From Oscillibacter sp. (GTDB lineage: Bacteria > Bacillota > Clostridia > Oscillospirales > Oscillospiraceae), in assembly GCA_003539495.1 (NCBI GenBank), contig DPPB01000036.1, positions 1 to 38,816 on the forward strand: a DNA stretch of 38,816 nucleotides. Direction: 5' to 3'. The translations under genes were made by a program, and so were the position numbers. Below, piece by piece: positions 25,452 through 32,830 of the stretch (position 1 is the stretch's first letter; the number at the start of each line of letters is the position of its first letter). The notes below the pieces were generated by a model. The model was given only the letters and a program-made list of their open reading frames with translations, was not told the origin of the DNA and did no database searches.

Positions 25452-26366
25452 TTAAGCCAGGTGCATCCGGTGGGCCAGCACACTGCCGGCGGCGATGGAG
25501 GCCAGCTTGGACTCGGCGCTGTCACTGCGGGAGACCAGGACAATAGGGACCTTGGCACCCAAGATGATGCCTGCGTTTTTGGCGCCGCCAAAGAGAGAGG
25601 CGGCCTTGCCAATGCCATTGCCCACCTCATAGTTGGGTACCAGCAGGATGTCGGCATCGCCGGCGCCGGGGGCTGAAAAGTGCTTGTGCTGGCAGGCTTC
25701 CTTGCTCACGGCCAGGTCCAAAGCCACAGGGCCGCAGACATCCATATTGTATTGGGCCCAGCGGTCGGTCATCTTGCTCAGAGCGTCGGCATCCACGGTG
25801 GATTGCACCTTGGGGTTCACCTGCTCTGCGCCGCAGATGCAGGCGGCATTGATATGCTCATAGCCCAGGGCCTGGAGCACGGCGGCGGCATTTTCCAGGA
25901 TTTCCGCCTTTTTCTCCAGGTCGGGAAAGGTGTTCACGCCGCCGTCGGTGAGAATGACCATCTTGCCCAGGGCGGGGATCTCATAGAACATACAGTGGGT
26001 GGTCAGGTGGGAGGTGCGCAGGCCGTGCTCCTTGTTGAACACCGCACGCATCAGGTCTGCCGTACCCAGAATGCCCTTCATGAGGAAATTCGCCTTGCCT
26101 TCGGCGCACAGGGCCACCGCCTTGGCGGCGCAATCCGTGTCTGTATCGCCGGCAATAATCTCATAATCGGCAGGCTCCTCGCCCAGACCGGACAACATAG
26201 CCCGGATTTCGTCCGCATGGCCTACCAGGATGGGGGTGGCGATGCCCTCTTTTTTAGCGGCCACTACTGCTTCGATAACGGGCTCATCGTGAGCCGCCGC
26301 CACAGCGATGATGCCGCCTTGGCCACCCTTGGCGGCCTCCACGATGCCTTGGATAGTATGGATCAT
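25452..26366 (-). CDS. Phosphate butyryl/acetyltransferase family enzyme (Ptb-like)
   Basis: A 304-residue protein of the length usual for phosphate butyryltransferase. It has IIAVAAAHDEPVIEA near the N-terminus, the acyl-transfer core FLMKGILGTADLMRAV, ILTDGGVNTFPD, and the C-terminal VPNYEVGNGIGKAA and KVPIVLVSRSDSAESK, all typical of the PTA/PTB fold. It interconverts acyl-CoA and acyl phosphate. AGGAGG is placed before the start. The usual partner, a butyrate/acetate kinase, is not next to it; an aminotransferase follows instead. This suggests a link to amino-acid-derived acyl-CoA metabolism, which is inference. I leave the symbol open because acyl specificity cannot be decided here. Confidence 0.88.
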   Translation of the reverse strand: MIHTIQGIVEAAKGGQGGIIAVAAAHDEPVIEAVVAAKKEGIATPILVGHADEIRAMLSGLGEEPADYEIIAGDTDTDCAAKAVALCAEGKANFLMKGILGTADLMRAVFNKEHGLRTSHLTTHCMFYEIPALGKMVILTDGGVNTFPDLEKKAEILENAAAVLQALGYEHINAACICGAEQVNPKVQSTVDADALSKMTDRWAQYNMDVCGPVALDLAVSKEACQHKHFSAPGAGDADILLVPNYEVGNGIGKAASLFGGAKNAGIILGAKVPIVLVSRSDSAESKLASIAAGSVLAHRMHLA

Positions 26367-26417
26367 AAATAGCCTCCTACTATGTATTTAGAAAATGGTG
26401 CAAGCTTATCTTCCACA

Positions 26418-26446
26418 ATTATATAGTATATCCCATCCGGCGTCAA
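26418..26446 (-). promoter_or_regulatory. SigA-type promoter for the acyltransferase-aminotransferase unit
   Basis: Read on the minus strand: TTGACG (26446-26441), 17-bp spacer, TATAAT (26423-26418), about 50 bp upstream of the start at 26366. Confidence 0.8.
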
Positions 26447-26505
26447 TGAGATTTACCGAATGATTTGGTAAAAAATATGCCAAGAAAGTGCGGCCTGAAG
26501 ATGGC

Positions 26506-26534
26506 TTGACGAAAGGAGGCGGCTTTGTTATAGT
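26506..26534 (+). promoter_or_regulatory. SigA-type promoter for the YkvI-family gene
   Basis: TTGACG (26506-26511), 17-bp spacer, TATAGT (26529-26534), 38 bp before the ATG at 26573. It is divergent from the promoter at 26418-26446. Confidence 0.8.
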
Positions 26535-26572
26535 ATAAAATACTTGCTGAATTTGTTAAAGGGAGCGTAAAC

Positions 26573-27679
26573 ATGAAAGAAATAAAAATCATCCCGCTGG
26601 CATTTGCCTTCGCGGGATGTTTCTTGGGTGCAGGGTTTGTATCTGGCCAGGAGCTGTGGCAGTTTTTCGGGGAGTTCGGTGTAAAGGGATACATTGGGCT
26701 GCTCCTTGCCTGTGTGCTTCTGGCGGCCTTTGGCGTCATTATGATGCGTCTGCTGCAGAAATCAGGCATTGAGAAGGCCGAGGAGATCATGGTGCCGTGG
26801 GATGTCCCCTTCCTGCGCATGGCGGCGGGACTTATTCTAAATATTTTCCTGCTGTGCGTGGTCGTCATCATGACTGCCGGCGTGGGCGCCACTGTGGAGC
26901 AGCTTTTGGCTGTGCCGGCTCAGATCACATCGGCGGTATTCGTATTTCTGATGGGCGTTGTGGCTCTGCTGGGAATTTCCGGCATGATGAAGGTCTTCTC
27001 CGCCCTGGTGCCCATCATTGTGATTGCCACGATGTTTTTTGCCGTGATGAGCTGGGTCGAGTTTGGCACGGACGGGATCCTGACCCTGCCGGAGCAGGTC
27101 CACAGCAATCCGCTGATGCCCAATTGGTTCGTTGCGGCGCTGACGTATGTGGCCTATAATCTGCTGGGCTCCGTGGGCATTATGGTGCCCCTGGGGAAGT
27201 ACTTGCGGGGAAAAAGGACCATTCGCGTGGGCATTGCCCTGGGGGGGTTGCTGCTGGTGCTTGTGGCCGGGAGCGTACTCACATCCTTGACAGGATATCC
27301 GGAGGCAGCGGCTGAGCAGATGCCCATGGTGGCCCTGACCTCTCGGCTGAATCCGACCCTGGGCATAGCGTACGGATTCTTGCTGCTGCTGGGGATGTTC
27401 AGCAACGGCCTCGCTTCATTGGTGGCCTTCATGGAGTATGTTAACCGCCATGTGAAGGTGCTGGACGCTCACCGAAGAATTACTATGGCGGTGCTGATGC
27501 TGGTGGTGTGGGCCGCAAGCTTGGCAGGCTTCGGCAATCTGGTGGGTACGGTATTCCCGGTGTTTGGCTACATCGGCATTGTGGCCATCGTGTTCATCTG
27601 CGTCAACTATGTCCGGTGTGGGAAAGGGAAGGGCGCTGCAAAGGGAGAAGCTGTTATAGGCTCTGAAAAACCTGAATAA
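26573..27679 (+). CDS. YkvI-family membrane protein
   Basis: A 368-residue integral membrane protein with about ten hydrophobic segments. The N-terminal IIPLAFAFAGCFLGAGFVSGQELWQFFGEFG is characteristic of B. subtilis YkvI and its relatives, related to APC-superfamily sodium/amino-acid carriers with an unwound, Gly-rich first helix. The start has AAAGGGAG upstream. The transported substrate is unknown for this family. The last 26 bp overlap the end of the convergent Nudix gene. It has its own promoter and stands alone. Confidence 0.85.
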   Translation: MKEIKIIPLAFAFAGCFLGAGFVSGQELWQFFGEFGVKGYIGLLLACVLLAAFGVIMMRLLQKSGIEKAEEIMVPWDVPFLRMAAGLILNIFLLCVVVIMTAGVGATVEQLLAVPAQITSAVFVFLMGVVALLGISGMMKVFSALVPIIVIATMFFAVMSWVEFGTDGILTLPEQVHSNPLMPNWFVAALTYVAYNLLGSVGIMVPLGKYLRGKRTIRVGIALGGLLLVLVAGSVLTSLTGYPEAAAEQMPMVALTSRLNPTLGIAYGFLLLLGMFSNGLASLVAFMEYVNRHVKVLDAHRRITMAVLMLVVWAASLAGFGNLVGTVFPVFGYIGIVAIVFICVNYVRCGKGKGAAKGEAVIGSEKPE

Positions 27680-28271
27680 AATGCATGGTGATACGGGCGG
27701 TCAGGCCCCACAGGGGGTGAGGAAGGCCCCGATAGACCGGCACCTCCATAGCTCCCGGCGTCCAAACGTAATCCGCCGGGGTGCATACCGCATCATAGGG
27801 GAAATCGCTGCCCACCTCGGGGGTAAGCGTGTAGCGGAAAAGCTCAGGCGGATGGGCAATGAGCCAGCCCACAGGCACCGTGAACACGCGGCTGACCTCC
27901 AGGGGATTCAGAATCAGATCCGCCATGGAATGCGGTGGGAGCAGGCCCACCACCGGCCGCATGAGGCCCTCCGAGCGCAGGTGCAGAAAATCCGCCTCTC
28001 CGAAAACCTGCACCCGCTGAGGCGGGATGCCCAGCTCCTCCCAGGTTTCCCGGAGGGCGCAGACACTCGGCGTTTCGCCCGGCTCCATGCGTCCGCCGGG
28101 AAAGCATACCTCATTGCGGTGGTGATGCAAGGAGGAGGCGCGGATCTCGTAGAGCAGATGGAGCCCGTCCACCTTTTGCAGCAGAGGAATGAGTACGGCG
28201 TACTCACTGGATGCATCCTGCAGGGTGGGGGTATGGTGGCTGTAATAGGCTTCAAGCGTGTGCATGTCCAT
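27654..28271 (-). CDS. Nudix hydrolase, coenzyme A pyrophosphatase type (NudL-like)
   Basis: A 205-residue protein. CGGAGG lies 7 nt before the ATG at 28271. The Nudix box is complete: G60, E66, R74, E75, E78, E79 and G81 fit GX5EX7REUXEEXGU. The sequence just before it (LLYEIRASSLHHHRNEVCFPGG) matches the extra motif of CoA pyrophosphatases, with LL.E.R, a His and FPGG. Such enzymes split CoA or acyl-CoA to phosphopantetheine and 3',5'-ADP. It is convergent with, and overlaps, the YkvI-family gene; no terminator separates the two. Confidence 0.9.
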   Translation of the reverse strand: MDMHTLEAYYSHHTPTLQDASSEYAVLIPLLQKVDGLHLLYEIRASSLHHHRNEVCFPGGRMEPGETPSVCALRETWEELGIPPQRVQVFGEADFLHLRSEGLMRPVVGLLPPHSMADLILNPLEVSRVFTVPVGWLIAHPPELFRYTLTPEVGSDFPYDAVCTPADYVWTPGAMEVPVYRGLPHPLWGLTARITMHFIQVFQSL

Positions 28272-28426
28272 GGGCGGTACCTCCGATTTCGTTCGCTAAG
28301 AGTATAGCATAATTTGTGCTTGGTTAAAAGAAAGAATTCCCTTATCTGCTTCAGATAGGGAAGCCTAACACAGTAACGCCTCGCAGAACTTGCCGCCCGC
28401 GGGCAGTCGGGGCTTTTCACCGGTAT

Positions 28427-28456
28427 AAAATCCCCCCATCCGATATGGATGGGGGG
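28427..28456 (-). terminator. Rho-independent terminator for the small Cys-rich gene
   Basis: On the minus strand, TCCCCCCATCC and GGATGGGGGGA form an 11-bp stem with a short loop and are followed by TTTTAT. It lies about 20 bp after the stop at 28474. Confidence 0.85.
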
Positions 28457-28473
28457 ATGAAGCTTACTGCCGA

Positions 28474-28596
28474 TCAGCAGCCGCAGCCACAGCTGCTCTG
28501 ATTGTTGTTGCAGCCACAGCCGCAGCCATTGCCACAGAACAGGAACAGGATGATGACGCAGATGATGATCCAACAACTATTCCCCTGATTGCACAT
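28474..28596 (-). CDS. 40-residue Cys-rich single-pass membrane peptide
   Basis: A small gene that I translated by hand. It starts ATG at 28596 with GGGAGG 8 nt upstream, encodes 40 residues and stops at 28474. The peptide begins MCNQGNSCW, has one hydrophobic segment (IIICVIILFLFC, residues 10-21) and ends with a Gly/Cys/Asn tail (GCGCGC, NNNQSS, CGCGC). In total 11 of 40 residues are Cys. The good RBS, the immediate terminator and the coherent topology argue that it is real. Short Cys/Gly-rich membrane peptides are common in Clostridia and some are linked to sporulation, but no function can be assigned. The Cys-rich tail could bind metal or take part in redox chemistry; this is inference. 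Confidence 0.75.
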   Translation of the reverse strand: MCNQGNSCWIIICVIILFLFCGNGCGCGCNNNQSSCGCGC

Positions 28597-28673
28597 ATTG
28601 TGACCTCCCTACGAAATTTGTGACCGTGTTGCCGGTCTCATTTCATAGTATGCCGCAGCCGGGGAAAGGTGCG

Positions 28674-29303
28674 TCAGGGACGGGTGATGCGATAGCTGAG
28701 GGTAAGCAGGGTGTCCACAAAGTGAACATCCTCAAAGAATACGTCCGGCACATCAGTGCTCAGCTCCACATTGGTGAAGTTCCAGAAGCCCTTGATGCCC
28801 AAATCGATCAGACGGCTGGCCATGGGCTGGGCCACATGCTGGGGCACGGTGAGCACCGCCACGTTGGGCTGATTCTCTGCCACGTACGGCTCCAGCTCGT
28901 CCATGGAGCGGATAGTGACATCATGAATCCGGGTACCCACAAGGTCAGGGGAAATATCAAAGGCTGTATCCACATGGAAGCCAACCTTTTCAAAGTCAAA
29001 GTTTTGCAGCAGGGCGTGACCCAAGTGGCCCACACCGATGATAATGAGGCGGTGGCCCTTGTCAATGCCCAGGATATGGCCAATCTCCGAGCGGAGCTCG
29101 GCAACATTGTAGCCATACCCCTGCTGGCCGAATTCGCCGAAGCAGCTCAGATCCTGGCGGATCTGGGAGGCGGTGATGTCCATTTTGCTGCCCAGGGAGT
29201 TGGAGGAAATGCGTACGATTCCCTTGTTATACAAATCGTCCAGATAACGATAGTAGCGGGGAAGACGGTGGATAACGGCATCAGATACCTTTTGCTTTCT
29301 CAT
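28674..29303 (-). CDS. rex: Redox-sensing transcriptional repressor Rex
   Basis: A 209-residue protein; I start at the ATG at 29303 (MRKQKVSDAV), as in other Rex proteins, not the upstream in-frame ATG at 29384, which lies in the promoter. An N-terminal winged helix (LPRYYRYLDDLYNKG, ITASQIRQDLSCFGEFGQQGYGY) is followed by a Rossmann NAD(H)-binding domain with GVGHLGHAL and a C-terminal swapped helix (FEDVHFVDTLLTLSYRI). Rex senses the NADH/NAD+ ratio and represses fermentation and respiration genes. A consensus promoter and a candidate Rex operator lie upstream, suggesting autoregulation. It is divergent from tRNA-Arg. Confidence 0.96.
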   Translation of the reverse strand: MRKQKVSDAVIHRLPRYYRYLDDLYNKGIVRISSNSLGSKMDITASQIRQDLSCFGEFGQQGYGYNVAELRSEIGHILGIDKGHRLIIIGVGHLGHALLQNFDFEKVGFHVDTAFDISPDLVGTRIHDVTIRSMDELEPYVAENQPNVAVLTVPQHVAQPMASRLIDLGIKGFWNFTNVELSTDVPDVFFEDVHFVDTLLTLSYRITRP

Positions 29304-29343
29304 AAGACGGATCGTTCCTTTACTGTTGCATTTGATTGATAAT

Positions 29344-29372
29344 ATTGTAACGCAGGAAGATGCACTTGTCAA
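29344..29372 (-). promoter_or_regulatory. SigA-type promoter of rex
   Basis: On the minus strand: TTGACA (29372-29367), 17-bp spacer, TACAAT (29349-29344), about 41 bp before the rex start. Confidence 0.8.
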
Positions 29373-29384
29373 CTTTTTTAACAA
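29366..29384. promoter_or_regulatory. Candidate Rex operator
   Basis: TTGTCAA-CTTTT-TTAACAA is an imperfect inverted repeat close to the Rex box TTGTTAA-N4-TTAACAA, but with a 5-bp rather than 4-bp centre. It covers the -35 box of rex. Confidence 0.45.
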
Positions 29385-29403
29385 TGTTTTTTAAAAAAAT
29401 TTC

Positions 29404-29432
29404 TTTACAAAAGCAGGAAAGATTGCTATAAT
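29404..29432 (+). promoter_or_regulatory. Consensus promoter upstream of the tRNA-Arg half copy
   Basis: TTTACA (29404-29409), 17-bp spacer, TATAAT (29427-29432). The first tRNA-like base is 24 bp downstream (29456). Confidence 0.85.
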
Positions 29433-29455
29433 CAGTATGTTGTAAAAATGAATAT

Positions 29456-29494
29456 GCGCCCGTAGCTCAGATGGATAGAGCGTTAGACTCCGAC
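29456..29494 (+). pseudogene. 5' half of tRNA-Arg(CCG), duplicated
   Basis: The 39 bases are identical to the first 39 bases of the tRNA at 29625 (acceptor strand, D-arm, anticodon stem 5' side, full anticodon loop). Identity ends exactly after the last loop base. With the 5 bases before it the repeat is 44 bp (29451-29494 and 29620-29663). It cannot fold to a tRNA. It is placed directly behind the best promoter in the area. Confidence 0.9.
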
Positions 29495-29624
29495 ATTTCA
29501 GGTGTCTCCAGTTGAGATATGGCGCAAAGCCTTGCCGCACCTGCGTTTGCGGGAACGGCAGAGAAAAAATGGGTGGTCGTTGACTACTATTTGACGACTA
29601 TTCCCGCAGAAGACAACCAAATAT

Positions 29625-29701
29625 GCGCCCGTAGCTCAGATGGATAGAGCGTTAGACTCCGACTCTAAAGGCCGCTGGTTCGAATCCAGTCGGGCGTACC
29701 A
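29625..29701 (+). tRNA. tRNA-Arg (anticodon CCG)
   Basis: A complete 77-nt cloverleaf. GCGCCCG pairs with CGGGCGT (one G-U). The D-arm is GCTC...GAGC. Anticodon stem TTAGA/TCTAA encloses CTCCGAC, which gives anticodon CCG, reading CGG. The T-arm contains GGTTCGAATCC, then discriminator A and encoded CCA. No good promoter lies directly before it; transcription may come from 29404-29432 through the intervening 125 bp. Confidence 0.95.
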
Positions 29702-29740
29702 AATCCCTAAAAGCTGTATAGCTTTTGGGGATTTTTATTA
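29701..29740 (+). terminator. Rho-independent terminator after tRNA-Arg
   Basis: AAATCCCTAAAAGC pairs with GCTTTTGGGGATTT around TGTATA, followed by TTATTA. Confidence 0.88.
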
Positions 29741-29834
29741 GCAACAGATGGAAGCGGTACCTGACTTGCGCGTTTAAGTGATTGAATAGCGGTATTATGC
29801 GCTTTGCCTGTTCATCAAGAGAAACGAATAATGG

Positions 29835-29863
29835 TTGCTGATAGATTAAAATAATGGTATACT
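29835..29863 (+). promoter_or_regulatory. Probable promoter of the helicase-Mod-Res operon
   Basis: TTGCTG (29835-29840), 17-bp spacer, TATACT (29858-29863), 65 bp before the ATG at 29929. No other good promoter is seen up to the Res gene. Confidence 0.6.
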
Positions 29864-29928
29864 TTAACAATCATGTAGTATAGCTAAGCGCTTACGAATC
29901 ATTCAATGAAGAATTGTGGTGATCAGCT

Positions 29929-32814
29929 ATGTTTGATTTTGGAAACGCAAATGACGGGCAGCGAAAAGCAATAGCGGCTGCAGACGGTCCTGTCCTCATA
30001 ACGGCAGGTCCCGGAACCGGCAAAACATATACGCTCGTGCAGCGTGCAATCTACCTCATAGAGGAATGCAATGTAAGGCCGGAGAGCATCTTCATTGCCA
30101 CATTTACGGAAAAGGCTGCGAAGGAACTGGTAACACGTATTACAAACGAGCTTGCAAATCGAAACATCACGGCAAACATCAACGAAATGTATATCGGTAC
30201 GTTCCACTCGCTCTGCCTTCGTATGCTGAAAGAGCATTTGGAATATACACGGCTTCGCCGAAACTACCGCTTGATGGATTCGTTTGACCAGCAGTATATG
30301 GTATTTCAGAATATCCATCGTTTCAGAAGTATTCCGGAGATTGAAATCGTCCTTCCGAACGGTGGCGCATGGAAGCAAGCCGAAACGATCTGTAACTTTG
30401 TAAACAACCTTTCCGAAGAATTGGTTTCGCCGGAGGAGCTGATGTCTGACCATGACCCATCGATTGCATCACTCGGTCGGATGCTTCAGGAATATCGCAC
30501 AATTCTTACGGAAGCGAATCTGATGGATTTCTCCTCCATCCAGATAGAGGCATATCGGCTTCTCTGCGATAACGAGGGCATTCTGAATGAGCTTCGCTCT
30601 GCGATCACGCATATCATGGTCGATGAATACCAGGACACGAACTATATTCAGGAGCAACTCGTGTTTCTCCTCGCCGGGGAAAGAAAGAATATCTGCGTGG
30701 TCGGAGACGATGACCAGGGCCTGTACCGTTTCCGCGGTGCAACCATCCGAAACATCCTGGAATTTCCGCAGAAGTTTGCCAATGGCGAATGCCGTATTAT
30801 CCCGCTGGTCATCAACTATCGTTCCAACAGCGACATCGTTGATTTTTATAACCGATGGATGGATACCACGGATGGTGCAAAGTTCAAGTTTCGCTGGGAA
30901 AATTTCAGATATGAAAAACGCATTGAACCTCATGAAAAATCCGCACTTCACAGCCCTGCGGTCGTGAAATTAGCCGGTGTGAATGACGAGGATGAATGGC
31001 ATGAGAAGATCCTGCAGTTTATCAACAACCTGAAAACATCCGGCAAGCTGATGGACTATAATCAGATAGCGTTTCTCTTCAACTCAGTCAAACATCCGAG
31101 GGTGACTGCTCTTGCTCGTTTTCTTGAGGAGAACCATATCAATGTTTACTCACCGCGTTCGGATATGTTTTTCCAGCGTGACGAAATACGACTGGCGCTC
31201 GGCTGCCTTATGCTGATGTTCCCGTTTTATGTGCAGGGGTTGGAAAACGGGGAGTATACCTTTTTACAGCCTGAGCACCTGACTTATTATCGGAACTGTA
31301 TCATGCTGGCGAATGAGTATCTGATGCAGCCGGAGCACACCGACCTGCTGAAATGGATACGCCGCCGAGGAAAAGACCATGTAAGCCTGACCGACGCAAC
31401 GGACTACGCCTACTGTGGGCTCATGTATCAGATGTTTGAGTTTCAGCCTTTTGCCGGTATTCTGGATACAGATATGGATGTCGGCGTTGTCGATATCCGA
31501 CCAGCTCGAAATCTGGCAAAGCTGACGCAGATCATCGGAAAATTTGAATACCTCCACCGGGTGGATGTCTTATCGGCCGACAAGTATCGCGGGAAACGCG
31601 GCATTGATGCCAATACGGAACTGCTCTTTAATCTGTATCTCCGCCTGCTCTATGACGGCGGTATCACGGAGTATGAGGATGATTCCGAGTATGCGCCGAG
31701 CGGCTGCGTCTCATTCCTTACGATCCACCAGTCCAAAGGGATGGAGTTCCCGATTGTTTTTGTGGATTCTCTGACAAATGTGCCGAGAAAAACCACAAAC
31801 GACCTTATGATGACGATAGAGGATCGCTACTTCAAGCGCCCGGCATTTGAACCGTATGAGGTCACAAAATTCTTTGATTTCTGGCGTCTGTACTACACGG
31901 CTTTCTCCCGTGCGCAGGATCTGTTAATACTGACCTGCAATGAGGACAAGCGGACACCCAGCGCTTACTTTAAAGAGGTTTATGATGAGCTCCAGTCTGT
32001 GGACAGTGAGGCGTTTGACATCCAAGAGTTCAACTTCAAGTCCGTGAAGGCCGTGAATGTTAAGAACACATACTCGTTCACATCGCACATCACAGTGTAT
32101 GAGACCTGTGCCCTGCAGTACAAGTTCTACCGCGAACTGGAGTTCATGCCTGTCCGTGCCAACGCTATGCTCTTTGGTACGCTCGTCCATGAGACGATAG
32201 AGGATGTTCACCGTGCCGCTCTCCGGCACGAGGAGCAGACGATCACCGAGGAAAACGTGAACCGTTGGTTTGCCTCCAACTATGTGTCGCTGACGAAAAC
32301 CGAACACACCTACCTCGCCGGTCCTCAGCGTGAGGCGGCATTGAAGCAGGTGCTTCGTTATGTAGAGCGGCAGCACGGCGACTGGTCTGCCATCCAGCAG
32401 GCGGAGGTGGACGTTTCTCTGGTGAAGCCGGATTACATCATTGAAGGCAAGGTCGACCTGATCCGCGGCGAGGGCGACACGGTCGAGATCGTGGATTTCA
32501 AAGCCGAACGGAAACCGGATATGGAGAAAATGCGGGATCGGCTTGAGCGGTACCGTCGGCAGCTTCATATCTATGCCCATCTCGTGGAGGAGCGTACCGG
32601 GCGGAAGGTCAGTAAGATGCACCTCTACTATACCGGAGAGGACGGCGGCGTACCGACGATCACATATCCGTATACGAAGTCTGCCGTGGAAGGAACGCTG
32701 GCGTCGTTCGATGATACGGTACATAAGATCATGAAAAAGGATTTCCGGCACTGTGCCGATGACCCGAAGGTCTGTGCTGGCTGTGACTTCCGGTTCTATT
32801 GCAGAAACAAATAA
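29929..32814 (+). CDS. UvrD/PcrA-like helicase fused to Cas4/AddB-like Fe-S nuclease
   Basis: A 961-residue protein. The SF1A helicase part (1 to about 680) has Walker A GPGTGKT (27-33), Walker B with DEYQD from 232, GDDDQGLYRFRGA, the LTIHQSKGMEFPIVFV motif and YTAFSRAQDLLIL. The C-terminal part (about 700-961) is a RecB-type PD-(D/E)XK nuclease: GTLVHETIEDVH, D843 in GKVDL, D856-F-K858 in EIVDFKAE, and QLHIYAHLV. A 4Fe-4S cluster is predicted from C727 plus C949, C952 and C958 (Cx2Cx5C at the end), as in AddB and Cas4. It probably unwinds and degrades DNA ends. It is the first gene of a four-gene operon ending in Mod and Res, which suggests a defence role. It is not AddA/AddB, whose genes normally come as a pair. 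Confidence 0.9.
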   Translation: MFDFGNANDGQRKAIAAADGPVLITAGPGTGKTYTLVQRAIYLIEECNVRPESIFIATFTEKAAKELVTRITNELANRNITANINEMYIGTFHSLCLRMLKEHLEYTRLRRNYRLMDSFDQQYMVFQNIHRFRSIPEIEIVLPNGGAWKQAETICNFVNNLSEELVSPEELMSDHDPSIASLGRMLQEYRTILTEANLMDFSSIQIEAYRLLCDNEGILNELRSAITHIMVDEYQDTNYIQEQLVFLLAGERKNICVVGDDDQGLYRFRGATIRNILEFPQKFANGECRIIPLVINYRSNSDIVDFYNRWMDTTDGAKFKFRWENFRYEKRIEPHEKSALHSPAVVKLAGVNDEDEWHEKILQFINNLKTSGKLMDYNQIAFLFNSVKHPRVTALARFLEENHINVYSPRSDMFFQRDEIRLALGCLMLMFPFYVQGLENGEYTFLQPEHLTYYRNCIMLANEYLMQPEHTDLLKWIRRRGKDHVSLTDATDYAYCGLMYQMFEFQPFAGILDTDMDVGVVDIRPARNLAKLTQIIGKFEYLHRVDVLSADKYRGKRGIDANTELLFNLYLRLLYDGGITEYEDDSEYAPSGCVSFLTIHQSKGMEFPIVFVDSLTNVPRKTTNDLMMTIEDRYFKRPAFEPYEVTKFFDFWRLYYTAFSRAQDLLILTCNEDKRTPSAYFKEVYDELQSVDSEAFDIQEFNFKSVKAVNVKNTYSFTSHITVYETCALQYKFYRELEFMPVRANAMLFGTLVHETIEDVHRAALRHEEQTITEENVNRWFASNYVSLTKTEHTYLAGPQREAALKQVLRYVERQHGDWSAIQQAEVDVSLVKPDYIIEGKVDLIRGEGDTVEIVDFKAERKPDMEKMRDRLERYRRQLHIYAHLVEERTGRKVSKMHLYYTGEDGGVPTITYPYTKSAVEGTLASFDDTVHKIMKKDFRHCADDPKVCAGCDFRFYCRNK

Positions 32815-32830
32815 AGAAGGGGGCTGTGGT

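Noticed and set aside
24921..26372. Several plus-strand frames opposite the aminotransferase and phosphate acyltransferase
   Set aside because: All are shadows; the minus-strand genes have intact family motifs, RBS and promoter.
29652..29870. Minus-strand 72-residue frame across tRNA-Arg ending RPTGFEPAAFRVGV
   Set aside because: This peptide is the well-known false translation of the antisense of a tRNA gene; it has no RBS and covers the tRNA and its terminator.
29929..32814. AddA/AddB recombination nuclease
   Set aside because: The protein is a single gene with both helicase and Fe-S nuclease features, has no paired Add subunit next to it, and lies in an operon with Mod and Res.
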